This document shows, in pieces, positions 14,860 to 23,173 of a stretch of DNA of 44,061 nt. Source of the stretch: Rubrobacter aplysinae (lineage in GTDB: Bacteria; Actinomycetota; Rubrobacteria; Rubrobacterales; Rubrobacteraceae). The notes beneath the pieces are model-generated. The model searched no databases. It was not told the DNA's origin and was given only the letters and a program-made list of their open reading frames with translations. The DNA lies in NCBI RefSeq assembly GCF_001029505.1, contig NZ_LEKH01000023.1:1-44061 (forward strand). Direction: 5' to 3'. The first letter of the stretch is position 1. Each line of letters starts with the position of its first letter. Position numbers and translations under genes: made by a program.

Positions 14860-17700
14860 CTAATCCCAGTCGCCCTCGAGGACGAACGAGGACCAGTGGA
14901 AGGGATGGTCGAACCGGCCGTTGCTTCTCACGCCCCGTTGGGCGATCTGCAGGGCGTGTGCCTTGCTTGTTCTCGTTGCAACGCCGTCCTCCGACGAAGG
15001 ATCGAGTAAAACCTTGTAGAACCGCTCCATAAGCTCGCCCGTGGACCTATCGTGCACCGACCACAGGCTGACCAACAGCGAAGGGGTTCCAGTATAAAGG
15101 AATGAGCGTGTTAGTCCGATGAGTTCCTCTCCGGGGTAAATCTTGCTGAGCCCGCTATCGCACGCGCTCAGGCCGACGAGCGTCGCCTTGAGCTCCAGGC
15201 CGAGCACGTCTTCGACGTTGAGGTCGGGTTGCTCGTCTTCTTCTCCGCCGCTGGTGGCTAGCTCAACCCGAGACTCGAGGGGAGCCTCAGCGTCGAATCC
15301 GCCGTGGCAAGCGAAGTGCAGCACGTCTATCTCGCCTCCCGCCCGCCGAAGCGCCTCGTAAAGGACGGCCTTGGTCGCCCGATTCCTGAGGTAGGCGTTT
15401 GTGCCGAAGAGCGCGGCCACGGCTACCGCTTCTCCTTCCGCGAAGTCCAAGGGCCGGGTGCGCGGCAACGAATTGCCCAACACCAATGCGGTTTCGGGGA
15501 CGCGGCCTGGATTCTTGGCCCTCGAGTACCGGAAGACCGAGGCACTAGGTGTGTAGAACACCGGGTTGCGGTCGGCCAGGTAGCGGCCACCGAGTTTGAG
15601 CGCGTGTAGCGGGAGGCGGTGCAGCTCGCGGTGGGGAACGATCCACACCACGTCACCCTCCTCGCTGCACTCTTCGATGGGTGCGACCAGTCGTCCCATC
15701 TCACTCTGCCAGGCTTGCAAATCCCATAAGTTTTCGTAGTTGCAGGTTTTGACCTTCGCGAAGACCTCGTCGGCCCAAACCTGCAAGGCGTCTCGTGAAA
15801 CTTCGACCTCGTAGGCGCGCGGCTTCTCGAAGTCGGACCGCCCAATGAAGACGAGGATCTTCTCCTCAGCGACGAAGTAGTCGACCAGCACTACGCGTTC
15901 CGCGCGCTCGCTTGCGGTGTAGGGCTCATGGCCCGGCCCGATCGTGGCCCTGGTCGAAGCCAAGGTGTTTCGGATGCCCGCGTAGTCCAGCGGCGCGCCC
16001 TCCCTCATCGAGACGTACTCTTCGCCCCTCACGCCGCAAGCACTTATCTTTTCTCTGACCTCGCGGAGTCGCCGCTCGGCTTCCTCGACCTTCGCCTGCA
16101 GGTCGTAGGCGCCCCTTGCGGCATTTCCGCGGGACCCAGAATCCTGTAAGGCCCTCAGATTTCCGGCCCGCTGCCTCTCCTCTGCCACCAACTCCTCGGG
16201 TACGCCAGCCGGAGCGGGCACGTCCTTCGTAGCCAGTCGCTCGGTAAGGACTCGCGACTTGGACCTCTCGGCATAGGCAAGGGCCTCCGCGTTCTTTGGT
16301 GCCTCCGGGCCATCCGCTCTCGGCTGACAGAGGTCGACGATCAGCTCCTCATACGGACGGTCCTTCAGGTCTAGCATCGAAATTTTCGAAGACTCAGGCA
16401 GGTGCTGCGAGCGGAGTCGCTCGATCGTTTCGACACACTTTTTCAACTCGCTTCGCGCCTCCTCGGGACGATCTTCAGCCCTGTGTACCGAGGCGAGTGC
16501 ATATCGGCCGCGCCATAGGGTCTCGGGCGTGCCGTTACCCTCCGCGAGCTCAACCGCCTCCTCCAGATTCTTTCTGGCGCGCGCCGGATCGTCGAGTTCG
16601 AGGTGGGCTTCCCCAAGATAGAGGCGGTGTTCGCCAGCGTGCTGGACCAAGTTGAAATCGCTACTAAGGGACAGCGCCTTCTCAAGATCCTCGATCGCCG
16701 CGTCGTAGTCGCCGTCCAGGATCTGCGTGCGGCCCCTCTGCAGCCGCGCCTCCGACTCCCTGTCCGAGTGTTCCCGGTCCCGATCCTCCTCCGGCACCAT
16801 GTCCAACACCCGCAGCGCGTCGTCGAACGCCTCGAAGCTCGACGTGTAGTCTTCGTCCTCCCGGCGGGCGAGCTCCCTCCGGGCTCTCCCGGCAGTGACG
16901 TAGTCAATGGCGGCTTGCAGGAATCTACCGGGTTTCTCCTCGCCCAATACCTCCTGAATCTGAGCGGCGGACAGGGCGTTGCTCTCCGCCTCCTCATATT
17001 CGCCGAGATCTGCATGCACGATAGCCCGCGCGTTGAGCAGGCGGGCCGACTCGTCCCGGTGGGTGTGGTGGTCCAGCCTGTGCCTGACCGCCTCTAGTCG
17101 CTCCTCGGCGATGGAGAAGCTCTCCCGGGCCTCACCGAAAGCGCCGACCCGTCCGTGCATGGATCCGAGCTCCCTGTGGTCGGTAGGTTCGTACACGGCG
17201 TCGCGGCCGAGCTCGGCGTGTGACTCCTCTATACGAGCATACGCGCCTTGCTCGCCCAGGTTAATAGTCTTCTCATAGGAGTCTATCGACTCCCGCCACA
17301 GCCCGAGAAAGCTGCTGGTGGACGCCTTTGCCTTCCAAGAGCGGTAAGTCTGTATGACACGCTCGGTTGAGTCGTTGATGTAATTGGTGCCTTTCATGAT
17401 CAGCTGGATGACCTCGTAAGCTTCCTGATGGTATCCGAGCTGGTTCATGCTTTGGGAGCCGGCGCCGAGTTGCTTGACGAAGTCTACCGGCACGTTCCCG
17501 CAACGTATGTAGGCGCGCATCGCGTCACGGTACGCAGCCATCGCGCTGGCGAATTGGTTGGGGTCCATAGTGCCGGACACTACTGCCTCCTTTAAGCTAG
17601 AACTAAAATCGTTGTGGCTGTAACTGTCTCGCCAGGTCCTTACCAGCTCCACTCCGAATAGTAGGTAGAGGATGAGAGCGAACACGCAAACGGATTGCAC
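14860..17700 (-). CDS. Membrane-anchored TPR-CHAT caspase-like protease
   Basis: 946 aa from GTG 17700. An N-terminal hydrophobic helix (VCVFALILYLLFGVELV) is followed by many tetratricopeptide-type helical pairs (about 130-480), a coiled coil (about 540-600) and a C-terminal CHAT domain. The catalytic dyad is visible: H799 in VLHFACHGGFD and C847 in VGLSACDSG. CHAT proteases cut a partner protein when their sensor repeats are triggered; known cases activate gasdermins or other effectors in antiphage defence. The gene is the last of a minus-strand operon, 72 bp after a gene for a nuclease-motif protein that is an obvious candidate substrate. That partnership is inference. Confidence 0.88.
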   Translation of the reverse strand: MQSVCVFALILYLLFGVELVRTWRDSYSHNDFSSSLKEAVVSGTMDPNQFASAMAAYRDAMRAYIRCGNVPVDFVKQLGAGSQSMNQLGYHQEAYEVIQLIMKGTNYINDSTERVIQTYRSWKAKASTSSFLGLWRESIDSYEKTINLGEQGAYARIEESHAELGRDAVYEPTDHRELGSMHGRVGAFGEARESFSIAEERLEAVRHRLDHHTHRDESARLLNARAIVHADLGEYEEAESNALSAAQIQEVLGEEKPGRFLQAAIDYVTAGRARRELARREDEDYTSSFEAFDDALRVLDMVPEEDRDREHSDRESEARLQRGRTQILDGDYDAAIEDLEKALSLSSDFNLVQHAGEHRLYLGEAHLELDDPARARKNLEEAVELAEGNGTPETLWRGRYALASVHRAEDRPEEARSELKKCVETIERLRSQHLPESSKISMLDLKDRPYEELIVDLCQPRADGPEAPKNAEALAYAERSKSRVLTERLATKDVPAPAGVPEELVAEERQRAGNLRALQDSGSRGNAARGAYDLQAKVEEAERRLREVREKISACGVRGEEYVSMREGAPLDYAGIRNTLASTRATIGPGHEPYTASERAERVVLVDYFVAEEKILVFIGRSDFEKPRAYEVEVSRDALQVWADEVFAKVKTCNYENLWDLQAWQSEMGRLVAPIEECSEEGDVVWIVPHRELHRLPLHALKLGGRYLADRNPVFYTPSASVFRYSRAKNPGRVPETALVLGNSLPRTRPLDFAEGEAVAVAALFGTNAYLRNRATKAVLYEALRRAGGEIDVLHFACHGGFDAEAPLESRVELATSGGEEDEQPDLNVEDVLGLELKATLVGLSACDSGLSKIYPGEELIGLTRSFLYTGTPSLLVSLWSVHDRSTGELMERFYKVLLDPSSEDGVATRTSKAHALQIAQRGVRSNGRFDHPFHWSSFVLEGDWD

Positions 17701-17772
17701 GTTGCTCTGACTTAACGAGTAGCAGGCAGGCTCGGATAGTCAACACTGACCTTCGCTATCGACTCGGTTATG

Positions 17773-20127
17773 CTATTCAGCACTTATCTGCTTTGCAAAC
17801 GGGAGTACCTTCAGATCGTCCTCGGTGGCCTCGGCCAGGTAATCCCTTAGCTCCGGGGGCGTGGCGACGCGTGGTAGGTCGCTTGTCACGAAGAAGCTGG
17901 GGTCGTCGGTGTCAATGAACTCTGGCACGGTGGAGCACAGCAGCGTGACGATGTGGGTGTAGCCTTCGGCCAAAAGATCGTAGTTGCTGCCTCGGGGTCG
18001 CTCGGCCAACTTCTTGGCTTGCTTGTCAGCATGCTCGACGTAGCACTCGAACTTCTGCCAGCGGTTTCTCAGGTCCGCGTGGGCGTACCCTCGATACCCT
18101 GGTGAGACCTGTATGGACTTGGCATCTATTGCCACCAGAACCGACCCGATCGTCAACGAGGCGTCCAGCTCGGCAATAATCCTGCTCCTCTCACCTGGAG
18201 GATGCACGCGAAGCTTTTTCGAGGGCTCAAACGCCCGAGGATGGTCGAGCTCGTGATCGAGGTAGTCTCCTAACCTTTGCTCCAGGCTCCCGGACACTCT
18301 CTGGCGAGGCGCCTCTTCGAGGATTAAGCAGTCGACGATGCCCTGCAAGAAGTCGCCTACGCCGTTCAGGTCCACGATCCTGTATTCTCCCGCTGGATAG
18401 ACGAAAGGCGTGGGCATCGGGATCATCTCATCGTAATTAGAACGTCTAACGTAAGGCTTACCATCCTCAAGGTTCAAGTCTTCGCTGCGGTACGAATCGA
18501 GGTACGCGAGGCTCTTGAGGCCATGAGCGAACCTATCTGGATCTTCCGGCTGGGGCGCTTCGGGAAAGGCCTTGCGGTAAGCCTCAACGGCCCACTGGCC
18601 CAGTATGCCGCTGTCCATGGCCTCGCTACGGATGATCAGGTACCCTCTTTTATCCAGGTACGCGATTCTTTGGGCGAAGGTATTTACCAGCGTCTCTTTT
18701 TCGTTGGGAAACACGAAGCGAACCACGGCTTCGTTGAGAGCCGAGAGCGCGGCAACAATGAGCTCGGGCGCAAGATTATACTGGGCGACAACGTCATCTT
18801 CGAGTAGCTTGAGGTACTCGTAGGCTGGTGTGAGGTTTGCTGAGGAGAGATCGAACCGCTTGTCCCGCTTCTGGATCAGCCTGCGGGATTTCTCGTACCG
18901 CCAGTGACCTCCGCCCTCATCCTCCCGGTAGGTAGTACGAACTGCCTGCGTAGAGTGCATACCATCCGTCTGCTCTTCGTCTTCGTGCGAAGGACCCAAG
19001 ACGCCTGCCGTCTCCCCTAGGAATGAAAACTTACTCGTGCGCTCTTCGTGGAGATCCAGGCGCCGCTTCAGCTCCGACCCTGGGCGCGAGTCCGAGACGC
19101 CATCGGGACGCAATATTATAGTCTGGCCTCGAACGATCCCTCTGCGCATCCTCTCAAGGTAGGCGAGATGTATGCCCCCCAGACGGACGAGGGAGAAGAC
19201 CTCCGCGAGACGCTCTGCGTCAACGTCCGGTATATCCTGTGCAAATTCCGACGTTTCAGACTCACAGGGAACAAGCTCTATCCCGTTTGCGTCCCAGTTG
19301 GCGTATTTGAGAACGGCGTGCTCGGTGACCTCTGCCTGGTAGGCATCGAGGCGGCTAGTCGCACTTTCCGTTTCCTTCTCTCCCAAGAAGAACTGGTCAG
19401 TGGGCAACCGTCTCAGGAGAGAAAGCAAGTGGAGCAGACTCCAGGGCCTTCGGGAGAGCAGTGCCGCTATCCTCTCTTCGGTCTGCGCGCACCAATCGTC
19501 TAGCGTATCTGCACCCTGCTTGCCAGAGAACTCTAGTCGGCGTCTGTCGTGCTCAAACTCTTCGACCCATAGGGGCTTCTTGAACGGAGAAGACGGACCT
19601 CCCAAGATATCGACGGCCGGCGAGGAGAGGCGCTGCATCTTCACAGTCTCCGCATCCCAAAGTATCTCTTGCCATTCGCTCGGCTCCATCGAGTCTGTGG
19701 TCTCCTCCCGGGCGGCTCCGTCTGCCGCATATGCTGATGTGTCCGACCATGGCGACGAGCGAGACTCTGCACCCCAGGCTGCTCCTGCCTCCAGCTTACG
19801 CTGAACCTCGCGGCGCAGTTCTGACCAAGGCGAGACAGGAAGCTCGCCCACCGTATCTGAAGGCGGGTTCAAAACCCATCCCTCGAAACCTTGCTGCGAG
19901 GCGCCCTCAGCCATCCTGTAGAAGTCGTCTGGGTCCTCAGAGCCTACCGGGTACCAGTCAACCCCCGGCTCTCCTCTAAGGTGGTGCTCCGCGTACTGGA
20001 AAGCCATGATCTCGAGACTAAATAAGCAGATAGCCCTACATCCCGACAAGGGTATGCTCACCGGTAGGCCGCTACCCACGTGGTTGATCCAGAACAGCGG
20101 GGGCACACGCTCGCGCTCCTCGTTCAT
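17773..20127 (-). CDS. Large protein of unknown family with C-terminal PD-(D/E)XK-like motif
   Basis: 784 aa from ATG 20127 (TTG 20130 is an alternative). I do not recognise the family. Residues about 650-675 read IIAELDASLTIGSVLVAIDAKS, fitting a PD-(D/E)XK nuclease core with E654/D656 and D669-x-K671. The middle of the protein is charged and helical; the N-terminus (1-45) is mildly hydrophobic with two cysteines. It starts six bases after the resolvase stop and precedes the CHAT gene by 72 bp, so all three are probably one transcript. A working idea is a nuclease or nuclease-like effector held inactive until cut by the CHAT protease. DNA-independent roles for the motif cannot be excluded. 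Confidence 0.6.
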   Translation of the reverse strand: MNEERERVPPLFWINHVGSGLPVSIPLSGCRAICLFSLEIMAFQYAEHHLRGEPGVDWYPVGSEDPDDFYRMAEGASQQGFEGWVLNPPSDTVGELPVSPWSELRREVQRKLEAGAAWGAESRSSPWSDTSAYAADGAAREETTDSMEPSEWQEILWDAETVKMQRLSSPAVDILGGPSSPFKKPLWVEEFEHDRRRLEFSGKQGADTLDDWCAQTEERIAALLSRRPWSLLHLLSLLRRLPTDQFFLGEKETESATSRLDAYQAEVTEHAVLKYANWDANGIELVPCESETSEFAQDIPDVDAERLAEVFSLVRLGGIHLAYLERMRRGIVRGQTIILRPDGVSDSRPGSELKRRLDLHEERTSKFSFLGETAGVLGPSHEDEEQTDGMHSTQAVRTTYREDEGGGHWRYEKSRRLIQKRDKRFDLSSANLTPAYEYLKLLEDDVVAQYNLAPELIVAALSALNEAVVRFVFPNEKETLVNTFAQRIAYLDKRGYLIIRSEAMDSGILGQWAVEAYRKAFPEAPQPEDPDRFAHGLKSLAYLDSYRSEDLNLEDGKPYVRRSNYDEMIPMPTPFVYPAGEYRIVDLNGVGDFLQGIVDCLILEEAPRQRVSGSLEQRLGDYLDHELDHPRAFEPSKKLRVHPPGERSRIIAELDASLTIGSVLVAIDAKSIQVSPGYRGYAHADLRNRWQKFECYVEHADKQAKKLAERPRGSNYDLLAEGYTHIVTLLCSTVPEFIDTDDPSFFVTSDLPRVATPPELRDYLAEATEDDLKVLPFAKQISAE

Positions 20128-20133
20128 CAAACC

Positions 20134-20739
20134 CTACACTCCCGCAGTATCCCTCTTCAAGATCTCGTTGACGGTAGTCTTCGAGAGCCCGAGCTTCTCG
20201 GCTATCTTACGCTGGGAGAGCTTCTCCTCCTCCGCTAAACGAATCACCTCCGGCGCTTGCTTGTCCGACGGGCGGTAGCCTGGTCTCCGCCCGAAGGTCT
20301 GACCCCGGGCCTTCGCGGCAGCTACCCCCGACCGCACCCTCTCGCGCAGCAGGTCGTGCTCGAACTCCGCCAGGGACGCCATCAGGTTGGCGACGAGCTT
20401 ACCCTGTGGCGTAGTGAGATCGAAGGTCAGCCCGGTCTGCGCGACCAGCGATACATCCCACGAGGCGAGCTGACCCAGTGTGTCCATTAGATCCTGGGTA
20501 GAGCGCCCCCACCGGGTCATCTCCGTAACCAGCACCGCGTCTATCTTCCGGGCCTGGGCAAGCTCCATCACCCTACTGCGCTCGATTGGCTGCTTGCCCT
20601 TCGCCTTCCGGATTCCTGAGAGGGTCTCCTTGAAAACCTCGACCACCTCGAAGTCAGCCCGCTCGGCGTACTCCAAGAGATCTCGTTCCTGCCTATCGTT
20701 ATCTTGATCGGAGGTGGACACTCTGCAGTAGATCGCCAC
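20134..20739 (-). CDS. tnpR: Serine resolvase of the Tn3 transposon
   Basis: 201 aa from GTG 20739, which has AAGAGGAG seven bases upstream; TTG 20778 or 20811 would lengthen it. The catalytic serine is in AIYCRVSTSDQDNDRQ. The arginine region is ALVTEMTRWGRSTQDL-like (VTEMTRWGRS). LMASLAEFEHDLLRERVRSG forms the long dimer helix, and the C-terminal RKIAEKLGLSKTTVNEILKR is the DNA-binding HTH. It resolves cointegrates at res. The candidate res site lies just upstream. It is the first gene of the minus-strand operon that leads into the CHAT cargo. Confidence 0.93.
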   Translation of the reverse strand: MAIYCRVSTSDQDNDRQERDLLEYAERADFEVVEVFKETLSGIRKAKGKQPIERSRVMELAQARKIDAVLVTEMTRWGRSTQDLMDTLGQLASWDVSLVAQTGLTFDLTTPQGKLVANLMASLAEFEHDLLRERVRSGVAAAKARGQTFGRRPGYRPSDKQAPEVIRLAEEEKLSQRKIAEKLGLSKTTVNEILKRDTAGV

Positions 20740-20841
20740 CCTACGACTCCTCTTCCGACCCCCATTTTCGTGTACCAAATAAACCCTCTGAACAAAGCGT
20801 GCTTGTAACAACGTTTTAATCGGTTTCTCGGTCTGCCGGAA

Positions 20842-20938
20842 GCGTACCAGAAGAAGTAGAGTTCAAACGGTACGCAACAGTTCAGGGCGTACTCTATACC
20901 GTGTCTCTATCCCCTACCGTGCTGTGGGAAGTACCGTC
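20842..20938. other. Candidate res site
   Basis: A 34-bp dyad has outer arms GCGTACC (20842-20848) and GGTACGC (20869-20875). It is followed by GCGTAC (20887-20892) and three spaced direct repeats TACCGTG, TACCGTG, TACCGTC (20897, 20915, 20932). Position upstream of the resolvase gene and a first palindromic subsite followed by further half-sites fit a three-subsite res region. The exact subsite borders are uncertain. Confidence 0.55.
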
Positions 20939-21025
20939 TGCCCTCCCAACGCTTATCACCCTCGGTTCGTTAGCCTCATCCGATAGTAACTACCCGACGG
21001 CGTAGCACGCTGCTCAGGAAGGGTA

Positions 21026-21520
21026 CTAATCCGTCGGCCGCTCATCCCCAAGCCAGTATCTCGGCCCCGCCCCGTGAGTGGCTACACGGTCGTCGGGGTT
21101 TAGGATCTGACAACTCTCAAGCGACAAACACCCGCACCCGATGCAGCCGGTCAGCCCGACCTTCAAACGCTTTAGCTCCTCTATGCGCTCGTCGATCCTG
21201 GCGCTCCAGGTTTTCGTAAGCCGAGCCCAGTCTTTGCTTCCCGGCACCCGGTCCGTGGGCAGCTTGTCGAGTTCGGCCCGGATCTCTTCAAGGGTAAGCC
21301 CGACCCTCTGAGCGAACACGATAAACGCCACGCGCCGGGCCAGGTAGCGCGGGTAGCGACGGTGGCCGGAGTCGCTGCGCTCCGGGTGTAGTAGCCCACG
21401 CTCCTCGTAAAAACGCAACGCAGATGTGGCAACCCCCGTGCGTTCCGCAAGCTCCCCAACGGTTAGAGGCTTCGTAACGTCAACAGTACCATCCACAGCT
21501 TTATTCGTGTCCCTATCCAT
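21026..21520 (-). CDS. soxR: SoxR-type redox-sensing MerR regulator
   Basis: 164 aa. The N-terminal MerR helix-turn-helix is LTVGELAERTGVATSALRFYEERGLLHPERSDSGHRRY. A dimerisation helix follows, then CIGCGCLSLESC, the exact four-cysteine spacing (C-x2-C-x-C-x5-C) that holds the [2Fe-2S] cluster of SoxR. In actinobacteria SoxR responds mainly to redox-active natural products rather than superoxide and switches on exporters and reductases. It is divergent from such an operon, with a SoxR-like operator in the shared promoter. No ribosome binding site precedes ATG 21520; TAATAC lies seven bases before it, so the message may be leaderless. Confidence 0.92.
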   Translation of the reverse strand: MDRDTNKAVDGTVDVTKPLTVGELAERTGVATSALRFYEERGLLHPERSDSGHRRYPRYLARRVAFIVFAQRVGLTLEEIRAELDKLPTDRVPGSKDWARLTKTWSARIDERIEELKRLKVGLTGCIGCGCLSLESCQILNPDDRVATHGAGPRYWLGDERPTD

Positions 21521-21548
21521 AATTTTCGTATTAGAACAAAAAATACCC

Positions 21549-21579
21549 TTGACTTCAAGTGTAGTTGAAGAATTAAGCT
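21549..21579 (+). promoter_or_regulatory. SoxR-controlled promoter with 19-bp spacer and operator
   Basis: TTGACT (21549-21554) and TAAGCT (21574-21579) are 19 bp apart, the stretched spacing that MerR-family activators correct. The 18-bp dyad CTTCAAGTGTAGTTGAAG (21553-21570) fills the spacer and matches the classical soxbox CCTCAAGTTAACTTGAGG at 13 of 18 positions. Confidence 0.8.
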
Positions 21580-21602
21580 CTCCTTCGTAGCCATACAGGA
21601 GA

Positions 21603-21625
21603 GCCTCTCGAGCAGCTCGAGAGGC
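21603..21625 (+). promoter_or_regulatory. Perfect 23-base palindrome in the operon leader
   Basis: GCCTCTCGAGC (21603-21613), one central base, then GCTCGAGAGGC (21615-21625). It lies about 17 bases downstream of the expected transcription start and 25 bases before the first start codon. It can act as a 5' stabilising hairpin, an attenuator or a second operator. Confidence 0.65.
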
Positions 21626-21649
21626 CTTTAAAACGAGAGGAGAGACGTG

Positions 21650-22006
21650 ATGGGTGAAGGATCAGGGGCAACGGTAGAGCAAGAGGTTGCGGACTGGCCG
21701 GGGGTGAGTACAGGAGAGACCAGTAGGGGCGGACGGGCGCTCACTTACGGCAAGGTTGAGCTCGGGCATCTGCACGGGAACAGTTTCGCCGATTTGCCGT
21801 TCCCGAAGAAGGTTCGAGACGAGCTCATAGAGCAGGGCAGGGCCTCCGTACACCCACCGCTGCCGGAGTCGGGCTGGGTAAGACACCGGCTGGACGGCCC
21901 GGGCGATGTGGGAGCCGTGATCGAGCTCTTCCGCATGAATTACGACCGCGCAAAGGCCCGTGCCGAGAAACAAAGCCCAAGGCAAACGGCTCCGGAGGGG
22001 GAGTAA
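21650..22006 (+). CDS. DUF5519 (luciferase-domain) family protein
   Basis: 118 aa from ATG 21650 (GTG 21647 is in frame and adjacent); AGAGGAGAG is the ribosome binding site. The conserved core reads ELGHLHGNSFADLPFPKKVRDELIEQGRASVHPPLPESGWVRHRL and ends with a helix VIELFRMNYDRAKAR. Databases label this family luciferase domain or DUF5519, without known activity. It opens the SoxR-controlled operon, two bases before the FMN reductase start, so a role in redox stress or detoxification is likely. Confidence 0.75.
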   Translation: MGEGSGATVEQEVADWPGVSTGETSRGGRALTYGKVELGHLHGNSFADLPFPKKVRDELIEQGRASVHPPLPESGWVRHRLDGPGDVGAVIELFRMNYDRAKARAEKQSPRQTAPEGE

Positions 22007-22008
22007 TC

Positions 22009-23172
22009 GTGTACAGGCCCAGGATAGGCATAGTCATCGGCACCACCCGCGAGGGCCGGTTCGGAGAGACGCCGGCGCAGTGGATACTGGACGTTGCCTC
22101 CGGCCAGACCGATCTCGACTTCGAGATCGTCGACTTGAGAGAGTATCCACTTTCCTTTCTTGGGGAGCCGAAGTCTACCGGTGCAGGGGACTACGGACAT
22201 TCTGACCCCGGTTCACGTTGGACCATGGAGATGGCTCGGTTCGACGGGTACGTCTTCGTCACGGCCGAGTACAATCACTCCATTTCGGGCGTACTGAAGA
22301 ACGCCATAGACCATCTCGGCTCCGAGGTCCACAACAAGCCCGCGGCGTTTGTAGGCTACGGGGGAGTCGGTGGCGTCCGAGCCGTAGAACAGCTGCGCCT
22401 AGTCTGCATCGAGCTTCAGATGGCCCCGACCAGGACCGCCGTGCATATAGGCATGGAACCGTACATGGGCGTCTCCAGAGAAGGCAAGGAGCTCCGGGAT
22501 TTTGACTCTCTAAATCGCAAGGCGCGGGCTATGCTCGAAGAGCTCTCCTGGTGGACCCACACGCTCAAAGCGGGCCGGAAAGAAGCTGCCGGTACCGAGG
22601 AACGGATCGAAGAGATTCTCGGGTTCTGGTTCGGTCAGGAGGGAGACCCCGGCTATGGAGAGTTCCGCAAGGCTTGGTTCTCCGCCGAGCCGGATTTCGA
22701 CCGGGAGATCCGGGATCGCTTTTTGGCGACCTACGTAGAGGCCCGGGAAGGAAAGCTGGATCGCTGGCAACACGAGCCCAGGGGCGCTCTGGCGCTTGTC
22801 ATACTCCTCGATCAATTTCCGCGCAACGTGTTCCGTAACTCGCCCGGCATGTACGAGACCGACGAAAAGGCGCGCTCTGTCGCCGATTCCGCCCTGAGTA
22901 AGAGCTGCGATAAGCAGTTGCCAGCATTCCAGAGGTGGTTTCTGTACATGCCTTTCCTCCACAGCGAGAATCTTGCCGATCAGCATAAAGCTACGGAGCT
23001 ATTCGAGGCCGTGGAGCACGGTTCAAATGGTAGTGGACCCGGAGACTGGCACCTGAGGACCATAGAGCGCTTTGGCCGATTCCCGCACCGCAACGAAATC
23101 CTTGGCAGGGAGAGCACTCCAGAGGAGATCGAGTTCCTCGAAGCGCAGAACACCACAAAGCAAGAGGCTTAA
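22009..23172 (+). CDS. NADPH-dependent FMN reductase fused to a DUF924 domain
   Basis: 387 aa from GTG 22009, two bases after the previous stop, with GGAGGGGGAG upstream. Residues 1-185 are a flavodoxin-fold NAD(P)H:FMN reductase: RIGIVIGTTREGR at the phosphate loop, VTAEYNHSISGVLKNAIDHL at the flavin site, and AAFVGYGGVGGVRAVEQLR. Residues about 195-385 are a DUF924 helical repeat domain: IEEILGFWFG, LDQFPRNVFR, RWFLYMPFLHSENLADQ and RFGRFPHRNEILGRESTPEE. Both domains look complete, so this is a true fusion rather than a misread stop. It probably reduces quinones or other redox-active drugs. The DUF924 part has no known activity. Confidence 0.88.
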   Translation: MYRPRIGIVIGTTREGRFGETPAQWILDVASGQTDLDFEIVDLREYPLSFLGEPKSTGAGDYGHSDPGSRWTMEMARFDGYVFVTAEYNHSISGVLKNAIDHLGSEVHNKPAAFVGYGGVGGVRAVEQLRLVCIELQMAPTRTAVHIGMEPYMGVSREGKELRDFDSLNRKARAMLEELSWWTHTLKAGRKEAAGTEERIEEILGFWFGQEGDPGYGEFRKAWFSAEPDFDREIRDRFLATYVEAREGKLDRWQHEPRGALALVILLDQFPRNVFRNSPGMYETDEKARSVADSALSKSCDKQLPAFQRWFLYMPFLHSENLADQHKATELFEAVEHGSNGSGPGDWHLRTIERFGRFPHRNEILGRESTPEEIEFLEAQNTTKQEA

Positions 23173-23173
23173 G

